Shown: piece by piece, positions 1 to 6,225 of the stretch
How the letters are laid out: every line of letters starts with the position of its first letter
How positions within the stretch are numbered: the stretch's first letter is position 1
Origin: CALLMJ01 sp964493765
Lineage (GTDB): Bacteria > Bacteroidota > Bacteroidia > J057 > CALLMJ01
Direction of reading: 5' to 3'
NCBI GenBank assembly: GCA_964493765.1
Contig: CAZBPK010000189.1
Coordinates: 1 to 7,401 of the forward strand
DNA: 7,401 bases
Position numbers and translations under genes: made by a program
The notes under the pieces: generated by a model
Databases searched by the model: none
What the model was told of the DNA's origin: nothing
The model's input: the letters and a program-made list of their open reading frames with translations, nothing else

Positions 1-404
1 CGTTCTACCTTGATGCATGCAGAATCAATTTCAGGAATAGTAAAACCTAATATGTAAATGGTTGTAATCGGTAAAATTTGTTTCTCGTTATCAACATAAT
101 CCTCTTTTTTGTATTGTTCTGCGAGATAGTTTCTAAATCGCATCAAATCAATGTAATTCCTTGCTTTTTGGATTTCAATTAATACTTTCTTGCTTTCGCC
201 TTTTTCGGTTTTGATGGTCGCAAGAAAATCTAAACGAAATACGGCTAACCTCGCCAATTCATCTACATAAGTAAATTCTTGGGGTTTAACTTCCACTTTT
301 TCAATATTTTCTTCTAAAAGAGTGCCAATAAAAAATTTGGCAACTCTTTCATTTTCCATCATTCTTTTAAAAACTACGTCATAAATGGGATTAGCAATAA
401 TCAT
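1..404 (-). CDS. Rpn family recombination-promoting nuclease / putative transposase (PD-(D/E)XK), 3' end outside window
   Basis: An open frame starts at the ATG at 404 and runs off the left edge, so only the first 134 residues are visible; the family is usually near 300. The start MIIANPIYDVVFKRMM is typical of Rpn/PDDEXK_2 proteins. The nuclease core is recognisable: RLDFLATI with the acidic residue at D59, then a beta strand VLIEIQKAR carrying E77 and Q79, the E-x-Q variant common in this family. Members cut DNA and promote RecA-independent recombination; they are often called transposases but move poorly themselves. A Bacteroidota-type -7 box ends only 4 nt before the ATG, so the gene probably has its own promoter and a very short or absent leader. 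Family assignment is strong; activity cannot be judged without the C-terminus. Confidence 0.88.
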   Translation of the reverse strand, partial: MIIANPIYDVVFKRMMENERVAKFFIGTLLEENIEKVEVKPQEFTYVDELARLAVFRLDFLATIKTEKGESKKVLIEIQKARNYIDLMRFRNYLAEQYKKEDYVDNEKQILPITTIYILGFTIPEIDSACIKVE

Positions 405-408
405 AACG

Positions 409-442
409 CAAATATAATAAAAATCTTCATGATTTTATACAA
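409..442 (-). promoter_or_regulatory. Putative promoter of the Rpn-family gene
   Basis: On the minus strand TATATTTG (416-409) matches the Bacteroidota -7 consensus TAnnTTTG exactly. A TTG at 442-440 could be the -33 element, but the 23-nt spacer is at the long end of the usual range. The box ends 4 nt before the ATG, so transcription would start at or next to the start codon. This is consensus matching only. Confidence 0.45.
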
Positions 443-548
443 TTTTTAACGTATCAAACACACAGAGAGAATCATCTAAAGTAACTTCAGATGTGCTTGC
501 TGAACAGCTAACCAAAAATAGTAAATATATTTTATCATCAACCGACAT
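435..548 (-). CDS. Doubtful 37-residue ORF with a lipobox-like N-terminus
   Basis: ATG at 548 to TAA at 435, 37 codons. The N-terminus reads KIYLLFLVSCSAS after MSVDD, giving a short hydrophobic stretch and an LVSC lipobox-like motif with Cys at residue 15. Against a real lipoprotein, the n-region carries two acidic residues and only one Lys, and the mature part would be just 22 residues. It could be the truncated head of a former lipoprotein gene, a tiny genuine lipoprotein, or chance. Its 3' end overlaps the putative Rpn promoter. I do not recognise a family. Confidence 0.18.
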   Translation of the reverse strand: MSVDDKIYLLFLVSCSASTSEVTLDDSLCVFDTLKIV

Positions 549-563
549 TACCAAAAATGATCA

Positions 564-647
564 CTAAAAACGCATATAATGCGGTCGATATTTTTCGGTT
601 TTGGGTTCTAAATAATAGTGTGTATCAGTTACCCATATTATAGGCAT
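564..647 (-). CDS. Doubtful 27-residue ORF just after the MBL hydrolase gene
   Basis: ATG at 647 to TAG at 564. It lies in the same frame as the MBL-fold hydrolase, beginning two codons after that gene's TAA. It reads MPIIWVTDTHYYLEP and ends RPHYMRF, rich in aromatic and charged residues as real proteins are. It might be a leftover C-terminal fragment of an older gene, a small peptide, or chance. Its last codons overlap a terminator-like hairpin, which argues against function. No family is recognised. Confidence 0.14.
   Translation of the reverse strand: MPIIWVTDTHYYLEPKTEKYRPHYMRF
566..583 (-). terminator. Weak Rho-independent terminator-like hairpin after the operon
   Basis: On the minus strand CGCAT-TAT-ATGCG (583-571) forms a 5-bp stem with a 3-nt loop, followed directly by five Ts (570-566). 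It sits about 70 nt past the stop of the MBL hydrolase, where the operon should end. The stem is short, so the call is tentative. Confidence 0.35.
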
Positions 648-653
648 ACCCTT

Positions 654-1415
654 TTAGTTTGCATAAAGTCTAAATTCTTCTATGTCGTGGTATCCAAAAA
701 TTTCAATTTCTGGGTGATCATTCACAAGTTTACGAATTTTTTCAAGTGTTAATATTCTTAAATTATTGTCTTCTGCTCTTAATTTAGCCAATTCATTTAC
801 AGGGTGCGTGTTGTCCGTTAGTTCTACTCGCATATAATATGCGTCTGCAACATAGAATAACCATTTGTCGTTCACTTTTAGAGCAACACCACAATGTCCT
901 AATGTGTGTCCGAAAAGTGGAATAAGGAAAATCTCTGTTTCAATGTTGACACTAATTTTCCGTGCTTCAAATCCAAACCAATCAAAGTCAGACTTTCCAT
1001 AAGTTTTAATGGTTGGATTATGTGCCAAAGGAATTTTTGAGTATCTTTGGTTGTTTGAATTAAAATTATCAAGTTCTTCAACGCTAATGTGGACTGTAGC
1101 TTTGGGAAAGTCAGCAAGTCCTCCAATATGGTCGTTGTCTAAATGTGAAATAATGCAGTCTGTTACATTTTTGGGTTCAATTCCCAAACTTTCAATTTGC
1201 CTCACCGCCGTTTGGTTTTCTTCAAAGCGATAACCTACAATGTCAATAACCTGCTTCCCAATTCTTTCACTTGGATTTCGTGTGTCCAAAAGCCCAATGC
1301 CTGTGTCAATAAGAATAAGCTTATCATTTTCTTTAATTAATAAGCAATGCCCACATACATTGTCGTTAATTGGTGAAACAATTTTTACACAGTTTAAATG
1401 GTGAATTTCTAACAT
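654..1415 (-). CDS. MBL-fold metallo-hydrolase (lactonase-like, HxDxDH variant)
   Basis: Metallo-beta-lactamase-fold hydrolase, presumably cytoplasmic since no signal peptide is seen. Numbered from an upstream ATG at 1454, the metal site reads H104-L-D106-N-D108-H109 in the loop ISHLDNDHIGGLADFP, then GHTLGH (H183, H187), a bridging D204 in VADAYY, and H256 in GYHD. The second His of the usual HxHxDH motif is Asp here, a variant known in part of the family. The GHT.GH spacing and the ADAYY strand resemble N-acyl-homoserine-lactonase-like and glyoxalase II-like members, but the substrate cannot be deduced. I prefer the ATG at 1415 (253 residues, starting MLEIHHLN). The ATG at 1454 would overlap the S41 gene by 17 nt and adds a Gln/Asn-rich stretch. 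It is the last gene of the operon. Confidence 0.9.
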   Translation of the reverse strand: MLEIHHLNCVKIVSPINDNVCGHCLLIKENDKLILIDTGIGLLDTRNPSERIGKQVIDIVGYRFEENQTAVRQIESLGIEPKNVTDCIISHLDNDHIGGLADFPKATVHISVEELDNFNSNNQRYSKIPLAHNPTIKTYGKSDFDWFGFEARKISVNIETEIFLIPLFGHTLGHCGVALKVNDKWLFYVADAYYMRVELTDNTHPVNELAKLRAEDNNLRILTLEKIRKLVNDHPEIEIFGYHDIEEFRLYAN

Positions 1416-1437
1416 ATATTTGTTATTTTGTTGTTGT

Positions 1438-2826
1438 TTATTTAATATTCTCAATAATCTTATTAACTATGTAATCCTCTTCATTGATTTTATATTTCAG
1501 TGGTGTTTTAATGAAAATATCAGGCTTCACAGGTTCAAATTCTTTAGGTAGGCAATTTGTGCCTAAATCAAAAGATGTTGTAACTTGCATTTTTATTTTA
1601 GTTTTAGGCAATGTAAAGGAGTATACTTCTCCAAAGTCGTTTGTATTTTCTCCTGTATTGGTTCCCACTATTTCAGCCATTTTATATTTTTTTACACCGT
1701 CTGCGAACATATTGGCACTAGAAAAGGTAAATGTACCAGTTATTAATATGATTTTGCCATTAAAAATATTGTTGTTTTCAAACTTTGGTTTCCCAGGTTT
1801 ACAATTACCAAATTCCCATACAGTACCATTAGATTTTGACAAATATTCACTGGTGGAATCTCCTTGTGATAGCAGATATTCTTTGTATTGTTGACTAATT
1901 TTCCACTTTCTTTTTCCCATAAGTGAATAATTATTTGAATTAAAGTAACTAACTAATAGGTCAGCAAGTATAGAATTTCCTCCGCTATTATTCCTAAGAT
2001 CAATCGCCCAATATTTGATGTTTTTGTTTTTCATTATCGTAACACAGGAGTCAATATAACGGTCAAAGGCATTAATTTCAATGGACATACTGTTGAATCG
2101 CAAAAGACCTAATTTGTTTTCTAAAATATTAAATTCATATTCTTTTGATAAAGAGGGAAGATAATTAATCAAAGCATTTTTAAGGCTTGTTCCTTCTCTG
2201 ATCATTATTTGAGACTTTAATTTTGTTTTGCTTTTATAGGTAATACTATACGGAGGTAATATTCCTTTAAGAAATAATAAATAGGGGAAAAGTCTTATTG
2301 ACATCTCATTAGAATACTCTTTCAGTCCACCAAAGCATTTATTAAAATCCTTTAAAAGCTCTTCAACTTCAAAATTGTTAATTGAAATTAATTCAGAGCC
2401 AGCTTGAATATGCAGTTTTTGAGCTGTTGAAATTGGGAAGTAGAGTTTGTTTTTTTCATTGACAATGAGATAAGGGAAAAAGTTATCATTCTTTAATTCT
2501 TTTATAAGGCATGGTTGGATTAAAGCTGGAGAGGTGTGACTATCCTCAATGATTGAAGTAGTCTTGTATAAATTTAGAATGAGATCATTTATTGAAATGC
2601 TGTCTTTAATGGATTGCTTTAATTCTTCAATTTTTTTGAAATAAAATTCCTTTTTTACAAACAAGAAAGGATTATAATGAACTTCTATAAGTACTTTATT
2701 AAAGTAGTCAATATCTTCTATCGCCTGCTCTTTACACACCTTGCTTTGTGCGAAAATATGAATTGAAAATATCAATGATATTAAAATAGCAATTATTAAT
2801 TTCATTTTCTTGAATAAGTATTGCAT
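1438..2826 (-). CDS. Secreted S41 family (C-terminal-processing/tricorn-like) peptidase
   Basis: 462-residue S41-type serine peptidase. Residues 8-26 form a signal peptide ending IFAQ, with likely cleavage after A26, so the product is probably periplasmic or surface-exposed. An N-terminal helical domain carries the EDSHTSP segment (94-100), matching the D-x-H-T motif of many S41 proteins. A middle region around 140-160 may be a reduced PDZ-like part. The catalytic core has DLRNNSGGNS (276-285), the oxyanion/substrate-strand signature, and TGTFTFSSANMFAD (363-376) with the nucleophile at S369 or S370. The usual Lys or His/Glu partner could not be assigned by eye. A second ATG at 2805 gives the more standard start MKLIIAILISLIF. 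It lies 5 nt after the methyltransferase gene and should share its message. Confidence 0.87.
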   Translation of the reverse strand: MQYLFKKMKLIIAILISLIFSIHIFAQSKVCKEQAIEDIDYFNKVLIEVHYNPFLFVKKEFYFKKIEELKQSIKDSISINDLILNLYKTTSIIEDSHTSPALIQPCLIKELKNDNFFPYLIVNEKNKLYFPISTAQKLHIQAGSELISINNFEVEELLKDFNKCFGGLKEYSNEMSIRLFPYLLFLKGILPPYSITYKSKTKLKSQIMIREGTSLKNALINYLPSLSKEYEFNILENKLGLLRFNSMSIEINAFDRYIDSCVTIMKNKNIKYWAIDLRNNSGGNSILADLLVSYFNSNNYSLMGKRKWKISQQYKEYLLSQGDSTSEYLSKSNGTVWEFGNCKPGKPKFENNNIFNGKIILITGTFTFSSANMFADGVKKYKMAEIVGTNTGENTNDFGEVYSFTLPKTKIKMQVTTSFDLGTNCLPKEFEPVKPDIFIKTPLKYKINEEDYIVNKIIENIK

Positions 2827-2831
2827 ATATA

Positions 2832-3563
2832 CTAATCTTGAAGTTTTCCTACAATTTCAATTAAATTATTGGTCTTGGTAAACTTAGTTATTGTCATACC
2901 CGACTTTTCTAAATAATGTAAGACGTCAACAGATGATAGTCTTAATTTTGTGTATGTGCTTAAACTTGTATGCCAAGTGTTGTCTTTGTAAAAGTGTATA
3001 ATGTCTGTTACATCTAATTTTGTGTCATTATATTCAAGGAAGCAGGTCATAATCTTATCTTTATCACTTTTTACGGGAATAAACCTGTCAGTACCAAACA
3101 AAGGCGTAGTGTAGTCACGAAATGAGAAGTAAATATTGCCGTTACTTTTAAGGAGAATAGCAATCGTGTCAATTAATTGTTGAATTGTTTTTAAGTCGTG
3201 TAGATGTGTCAAAGTGTCTCCTGCACAAACAATTAAATCCACAGGCTCGGTTGTGTATCTGGCAACATTTAGAATGTCATCGCAAATCATTTGAATGGAC
3301 AAATTTGAATTGTGTTTTTCAATTTCATCTAAAAGTATTTTACAAAAGTCAATAGCTATTACTTCATATCCAAGCTCAGCCAGTGCAATACTATGCAGTC
3401 CGTTTCCTGCTCCAAGGTCTATTGCCTTACTTCCCTTTTTTACATTGACACCATTTTTTAATAAAATTTCTTTAAATGCCAATTGTTTAGGCTTTATATC
3501 TCCAAGCATCCAAGCATAATGCTCTGCTAAATGATTATTGTAATGTTGTTTTGTAGATGCCAT
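2832..3563 (-). CDS. Class I SAM-dependent methyltransferase
   Basis: 243-residue Rossmann-fold methyltransferase. Motif I is AIDLGAGNGLHSIAL (47-61) with the glycine-rich SAM loop D49-LGAGNG. The acidic end of the second strand is EVIAID (D72), which should bind the ribose hydroxyls. A D-D pair at 95-96 likely contacts the adenine, and VDLIVCAGDTLTHL (108-121) is the motif IV strand. The C-terminal half (145-243) is the substrate-binding part, with an antiparallel DVTDIIHFYKD segment. It belongs to the small-molecule-type Methyltransf_11/25-like group; the substrate is unknown. It starts 4 nt after the TrmO-family gene and ends 5 nt before the S41 peptidase gene, so cotranscription is likely. 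MASTKQHYNN at the ATG is a natural start. Confidence 0.88.
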   Translation of the reverse strand: MASTKQHYNNHLAEHYAWMLGDIKPKQLAFKEILLKNGVNVKKGSKAIDLGAGNGLHSIALAELGYEVIAIDFCKILLDEIEKHNSNLSIQMICDDILNVARYTTEPVDLIVCAGDTLTHLHDLKTIQQLIDTIAILLKSNGNIYFSFRDYTTPLFGTDRFIPVKSDKDKIMTCFLEYNDTKLDVTDIIHFYKDNTWHTSLSTYTKLRLSSVDVLHYLEKSGMTITKFTKTNNLIEIVGKLQD

Positions 3564-3567
3564 TTCT

Positions 3568-4029
3568 TTACCAATAATTTTTCATTATATCTGATACCCA
3601 GTCGGGTTGTTTAATTTCGGTATTAGGTTGAAACTCTTTGAAAACAGGTTTAATATCAACTATTGGGGTTCCATTTATACCATCAAAATATTTTACAGTC
3701 AGGGTTCTTTCCCCTATTTTTAATAGTTCTACACTACACAACCCAATTCTGTTAGGTCTATCCTTTTTTCGTTGTGCAAATATCCCCATTAACGGGTATG
3801 CGGAATTACCTCTTGGATAACTTTTCCATTCAAACTGATTGGATTCAATGGCATGAAAAAGATAGATAATTTCAAGGTGAGAGAAATTTTCAATACCACT
3901 CAAACTTTCAGTTGGCACATCCTCTAATAAAGTTATCTCGGTTATTAATTCACTCCAATTATCGTCTATGGGTGATGTCCGGGAATTTGTAGCATATGCA
4001 ATGGGTTGTATTTCAAAAATTGTTTTCAT
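3568..4029 (-). CDS. TrmO (TsaA/YaeB) family SAM-dependent methyltransferase, short form
   Basis: 153-residue single-domain member of the TrmO family. In E. coli TrmO N-methylates the t6A37 base of tRNA-Thr using SAM and a beta-barrel instead of a Rossmann fold. Family signatures are all present: NSRTSPIDDNW (15-25), GIENFSHLEIIYLFH (45-59), GIFAQRKKDRPNRIG (82-96) and NGTPIVDIKP (119-128), then the C-terminal PDWVSDIMKNYW typical of the short subfamily. It lacks the C-terminal extension of the roughly 235-residue E. coli protein. The DGTP motif reads NGTP here (N119 for Asp), a mild departure. Short copies encoded in accessory regions may act on other substrates, so tRNA modification is inferred from the family, not shown. 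Its start lies inside the end of the GrpB gene (17-nt overlap), suggesting coupled translation. Confidence 0.85.
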   Translation of the reverse strand: MKTIFEIQPIAYATNSRTSPIDDNWSELITEITLLEDVPTESLSGIENFSHLEIIYLFHAIESNQFEWKSYPRGNSAYPLMGIFAQRKKDRPNRIGLCSVELLKIGERTLTVKYFDGINGTPIVDIKPVFKEFQPNTEIKQPDWVSDIMKNYW

Positions 4030-4609
4030 TATTATTTGTTTGTTGAAACCATTCTAATGCTTTGGCTTGATGTAGTTGAATAAAATTTGATTTAGCATAA
4101 TTAAATTCAAAAGCATTGTTCCATTCTTTTTGGCTGAGTTGCTGTTTTAGTTCTTGATAGGCATTTCTTACTTCCTTATGGCATTTTAAGTATTCACGAA
4201 ATGCAATATGTCTTATCCAAAAGGGACTTTTATAACCCACAATATGAATGTGTGAAATTTTATTGTCATTAATGAATTCGTCAATCAATGAACTATCTGA
4301 AATAATTTTTGGAAAATTTATTCCTTCCTTCATTCTTATAAAAAAACGTCTTTCTGGCATATCTTTCGTGAACGCTTCAATATAAATATACGGTGCAGAA
4401 TGAAGTAAAGAAATAGTTTCATCTAAGTCATTTTCATTTACACCTACAAGAATATCAATCACAGGTTTTGCCCAAAGCCCTTCTATACTTGTGCTTCCAA
4501 TATGTTCAATTTTAGGCGCCAGTTTACAAAGCAAATTATTTAGCTCATCTTTCAATGATGAAAACCTATCTTTCCACTCAAACTGGTATGGACTTATATT
4601 TACTTTCAT
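4013..4609 (-). CDS. GrpB family (UPF0157) nucleotidyltransferase-like protein
   Basis: 198-residue GrpB-family protein, related to the nucleotidyltransferase superfamily; its biological reaction is not settled. The N-terminus NISPYQFEWKDRF is the usual V-PY-P-W-F opening. The core HIGSTSIEGLWAKPVIDI (36-53) holds the G-S-T loop and D52, matching the G-S/D-x-D pattern of nucleotidyltransferases; the usual Pro of GSTSVPG is Glu43 here. SHIHIV (119-124) and FREYLKCHKEVRNAY (137-151), then YAKSNFI (171-177), complete the family pattern. Length is normal. It starts 9 nt after the end of the lipoprotein gene remnant and overlaps the TrmO-family gene by 17 nt, so it is likely translated from the same operon message. 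Confidence 0.88.
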   Translation of the reverse strand: MKVNISPYQFEWKDRFSSLKDELNNLLCKLAPKIEHIGSTSIEGLWAKPVIDILVGVNENDLDETISLLHSAPYIYIEAFTKDMPERRFFIRMKEGINFPKIISDSSLIDEFINDNKISHIHIVGYKSPFWIRHIAFREYLKCHKEVRNAYQELKQQLSQKEWNNAFEFNYAKSNFIQLHQAKALEWFQQTNNNENNF

Positions 4610-4618
4610 GTTTGCTTT

Positions 4619-5431
4619 TTATTGTTGGTAGAAATAATTCCAAGTATTAGCTGACACAATTTGATTGTCTAAAAATTCTTTTTGGATACGCTTAACTCGT
4701 AAATCCTTTGTGTGTTCATATTCGTATTTAAAAGTAGAGAGTTGAACACCATCTCCATTAAAAGATTGAACTTCTAATGGATTATTTACCAAAGAATTTT
4801 TGAAATATTCAATAGCCAAAGGCATTTGGAAATTCATAAAAGATGTCATAAAGTCTATATCAGATAATTTATTTTTTATTGTGTCATAAGTTTTGAACAA
4901 ATAACTACCGTATAAATTCCATTGATTATTCCAAGTAGTTGAGTACAATTTTATTTGATGCAAGTTTCAATCTGCATAGTAGATATAATCATATTTTGCT
5001 TCCGGTTTCAATTGATTGCTTTCCCAAGCATAATGTATGTGTTGAGTTATTTTATTGCCGGTAAGCAAGAATTTGTCTTTAAATAAGGTTTCATCAGGTA
5101 GTCTAATTGTGAATATTGTAAACGAATTTGGCGAGTCATATTCAAATATGTATTTCACCTCATCCACAGAGACCTGTGTAAGTGTTTTAGATTCGTTGTA
5201 AAAGTATTTATAATTGATGTTTGCATTTGAGGTTTTATCAATTATACCCAGCGAATTGATTTTACTAAAATCATTGTAAAGGAAGTTGAGGGTATGATTA
5301 TCACGCTCTATCTTTTGCAGAAAATAATTTGGTATTGGTGAAACTGGCGATATCGTTTCCTTTTTACACCCCATCAGTAAAAGGATGCATAATGCAAAAA
5401 AGAAGTTCTTTTTGTTGAAATTGTAAGCCAT
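4619..5431 (-). pseudogene. Small lipoprotein gene split by an in-frame TGA stop
   Basis: Two open stretches, 4970-5431 and 4619-4966, lie in the same frame and are separated only by a TGA at 4969-4967. Read through, they encode about 270 residues. The N-terminus, from the ATG at 5431, is MAYNFNKKNFFFALCILLLM followed by GC, a classic lipobox with Cys22 as the lipidated residue. The rest is beta-rich, with YKYFYNESKTL, YIFEYDSPN and YDYIYYAD resembling the YD/strand repeats of Bacteroidota lipoproteins of the DUF4595 kind. At the break it reads YYAD-stop-NLHQIKLYS; Gly (GGA) in place of TGA would give the usual D-G-N-L turn. No ATG follows the stop closely (the second half would need TTG at 4963), so the downstream half is probably untranslated. 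The family is not identified with confidence. Confidence 0.7.
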
Positions 5432-5452
5432 ACACAATGATTTTTTACAATG

Positions 5453-5484
5453 CAAAATTAGGCAGATAATAACCTTAATTGCAA
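5453..5484 (-). promoter_or_regulatory. Bacteroidota-type promoter for the lipoprotein-to-MBL operon
   Basis: On the minus strand TAATTTTG (5460-5453) matches the -7 consensus TAnnTTTG. ATTG, with TTG at 5484-5482, lies 21 nt upstream as a -33 element. The box ends 21 nt before the lipoprotein ATG at 5431. This is the only clear promoter between the Crp-family gene and the five downstream genes, so it probably drives the whole run. It also shows that a TTG start at 5455 would lie inside the promoter and is unlikely. Confidence 0.6.
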
Positions 5485-5502
5485 TTGATAAAAATCAAGA
5501 AA

Positions 5503-6068
5503 TTAGCGACTGTATTTTTTTCTAAAACGACTCAATGTTTCAGGAGTAATTCCAAGAAAAGAGGCGATATGTTGTAACTCAACATAATTAAAAATAAACG
5601 GTTTCTCTTTTAGTAACTTTAAATAACGTTCTTCTGAGTTTAGTTGAATATGTTCAAGGATTCTGTTTTCCGCAGAAAGTAAACATTTAGCAATAAACTG
5701 ACTTTGAATAGAACTCCACCTTGGAATAAGTGTGCCTATTATTTCAAGGTCTGTTTTTTTAAGCACATAAATTTTGCAATCTGTTACTGTTTCAATTGTC
5801 CACCTTGAATTTGTGTTAAAGTTAATGCCTGACACATCAGAAATAAAATTACCTGCTGTCCCGATAAACTTAGTTATTTCCTTTTCTTTGGAAATGAAAT
5901 ATTCTCTTGTAATCCCTTCCTCAATAAATCCAATCTTATCCACTGGTTTCCCTTCCATTAGAAATGTTGTTCCCTTTGGATATTCTGTTAGCACAAAAAG
6001 GGTAGGAGAAGGTTTAATTCTTCCTCCTTCAAAGCAAATAATTCTATTAAAGAATGTTGAATAGTCAT
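5503..6068 (-). CDS. Crp/Fnr family transcriptional regulator, apparently frameshifted near the N-terminus
   Basis: One-component regulator with an N-terminal cyclic-nucleotide-binding-like barrel and a C-terminal helix-turn-helix. The main frame gives the barrel (PKGTTFLMEGKPVDKIGFIEEG) and the HTH VELQHIASFLGITPETLSRF just before the C-terminus. In this frame no ATG is available upstream of the barrel; only a TTG at 6075 exists, and the residues it adds do not look like the family. The next frame has an ATG at 6068 and encodes MTIQHSLIELFALK then EEELNLLLP, exactly the helical N-terminus expected. It stops at a TAA (5990-5988) just after the run CCCTTTTTG (6002-5994). One extra base there would join both parts into a normal protein of about 188 residues. 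So this is either a recently broken gene, a sequencing indel, or less likely a slippage site. Regulated genes are unknown; the lipoprotein operon next door is a candidate. Confidence 0.8.
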
Positions 6069-6170
6069 TTTGCAATGTAGATGATTTATTTTAAAATATA
6101 ATTATATAAATCCGTTTGCCACTAACGGTTCTGGTATTGCCGCGGTGGGGGTATTAGAAAATTGTCAGTT

Positions 6171-6178
6171 CAAATATA
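6171..6178 (-). promoter_or_regulatory. Possible -7 box inside the palindrome, upstream of the Crp-family gene
   Basis: Minus-strand TATATTTG (6178-6171) fits the TAnnTTTG consensus. No convincing TTG/TTTG lies 17-23 nt upstream, since that place is taken by the core hairpin. If used, it would give the Crp-family gene a leader of roughly 95 nt. It is a weak call. Confidence 0.28.
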
Positions 6179-6185
6179 GCACAAA

Positions 6186-6225
6186 GGCTGACAGAAGTAA
6201 TCCTGTTGAATTACTTCTGTCAGCC
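6186..6225 (-). terminator. 16-bp perfect hairpin at the core of the palindrome, possible terminator
   Basis: 6186-6201 and 6210-6225 are exact reverse complements around an 8-nt loop. It lies 66 nt past the stop of the DUF6958-like gene and could end that transcript. The sequence after the stem on the minus strand (TTTGTGC) has only three Ts, so it is a poor Rho-independent terminator. It may instead be the variable terminal structure of the attC-like element. Confidence 0.35.

Noticed and set aside
1484..1894. 136-codon plus-strand ORF
   Set aside because: It is antisense to the S41 peptidase core, whose motifs (DLRNNSGG and TFSSAN) are unmistakable; the plus-strand protein shows no domain.
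4967..4969. TGA read as Gly (alternative code as in Gracilibacteria)
   Set aside because: TGA ends the DUF6958-like gene (as TGATGA) and the membrane protein gene, and the other genes have Bacteroidota features, so a nonsense mutation is simpler.
5453..5455. TTG start of the lipoprotein at 5455
   Set aside because: The TTG is the end of the TAATTTTG promoter box; the ATG at 5431 gives a normal lipoprotein signal peptide.
5995..6002. Programmed -1 frameshift site in the Crp-family gene
   Set aside because: CTA CCC TTT TTG does not form a proper X-XXY-YYZ slippery heptamer: the -1 shift mispairs the first codon base. I saw no stimulatory hairpin. A one-base deletion or sequencing indel is more likely.
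5774..6064. 96-codon plus-strand ORF opposite the Crp-family gene
   Set aside because: Antisense shadow without recognisable features, promoter or start context.
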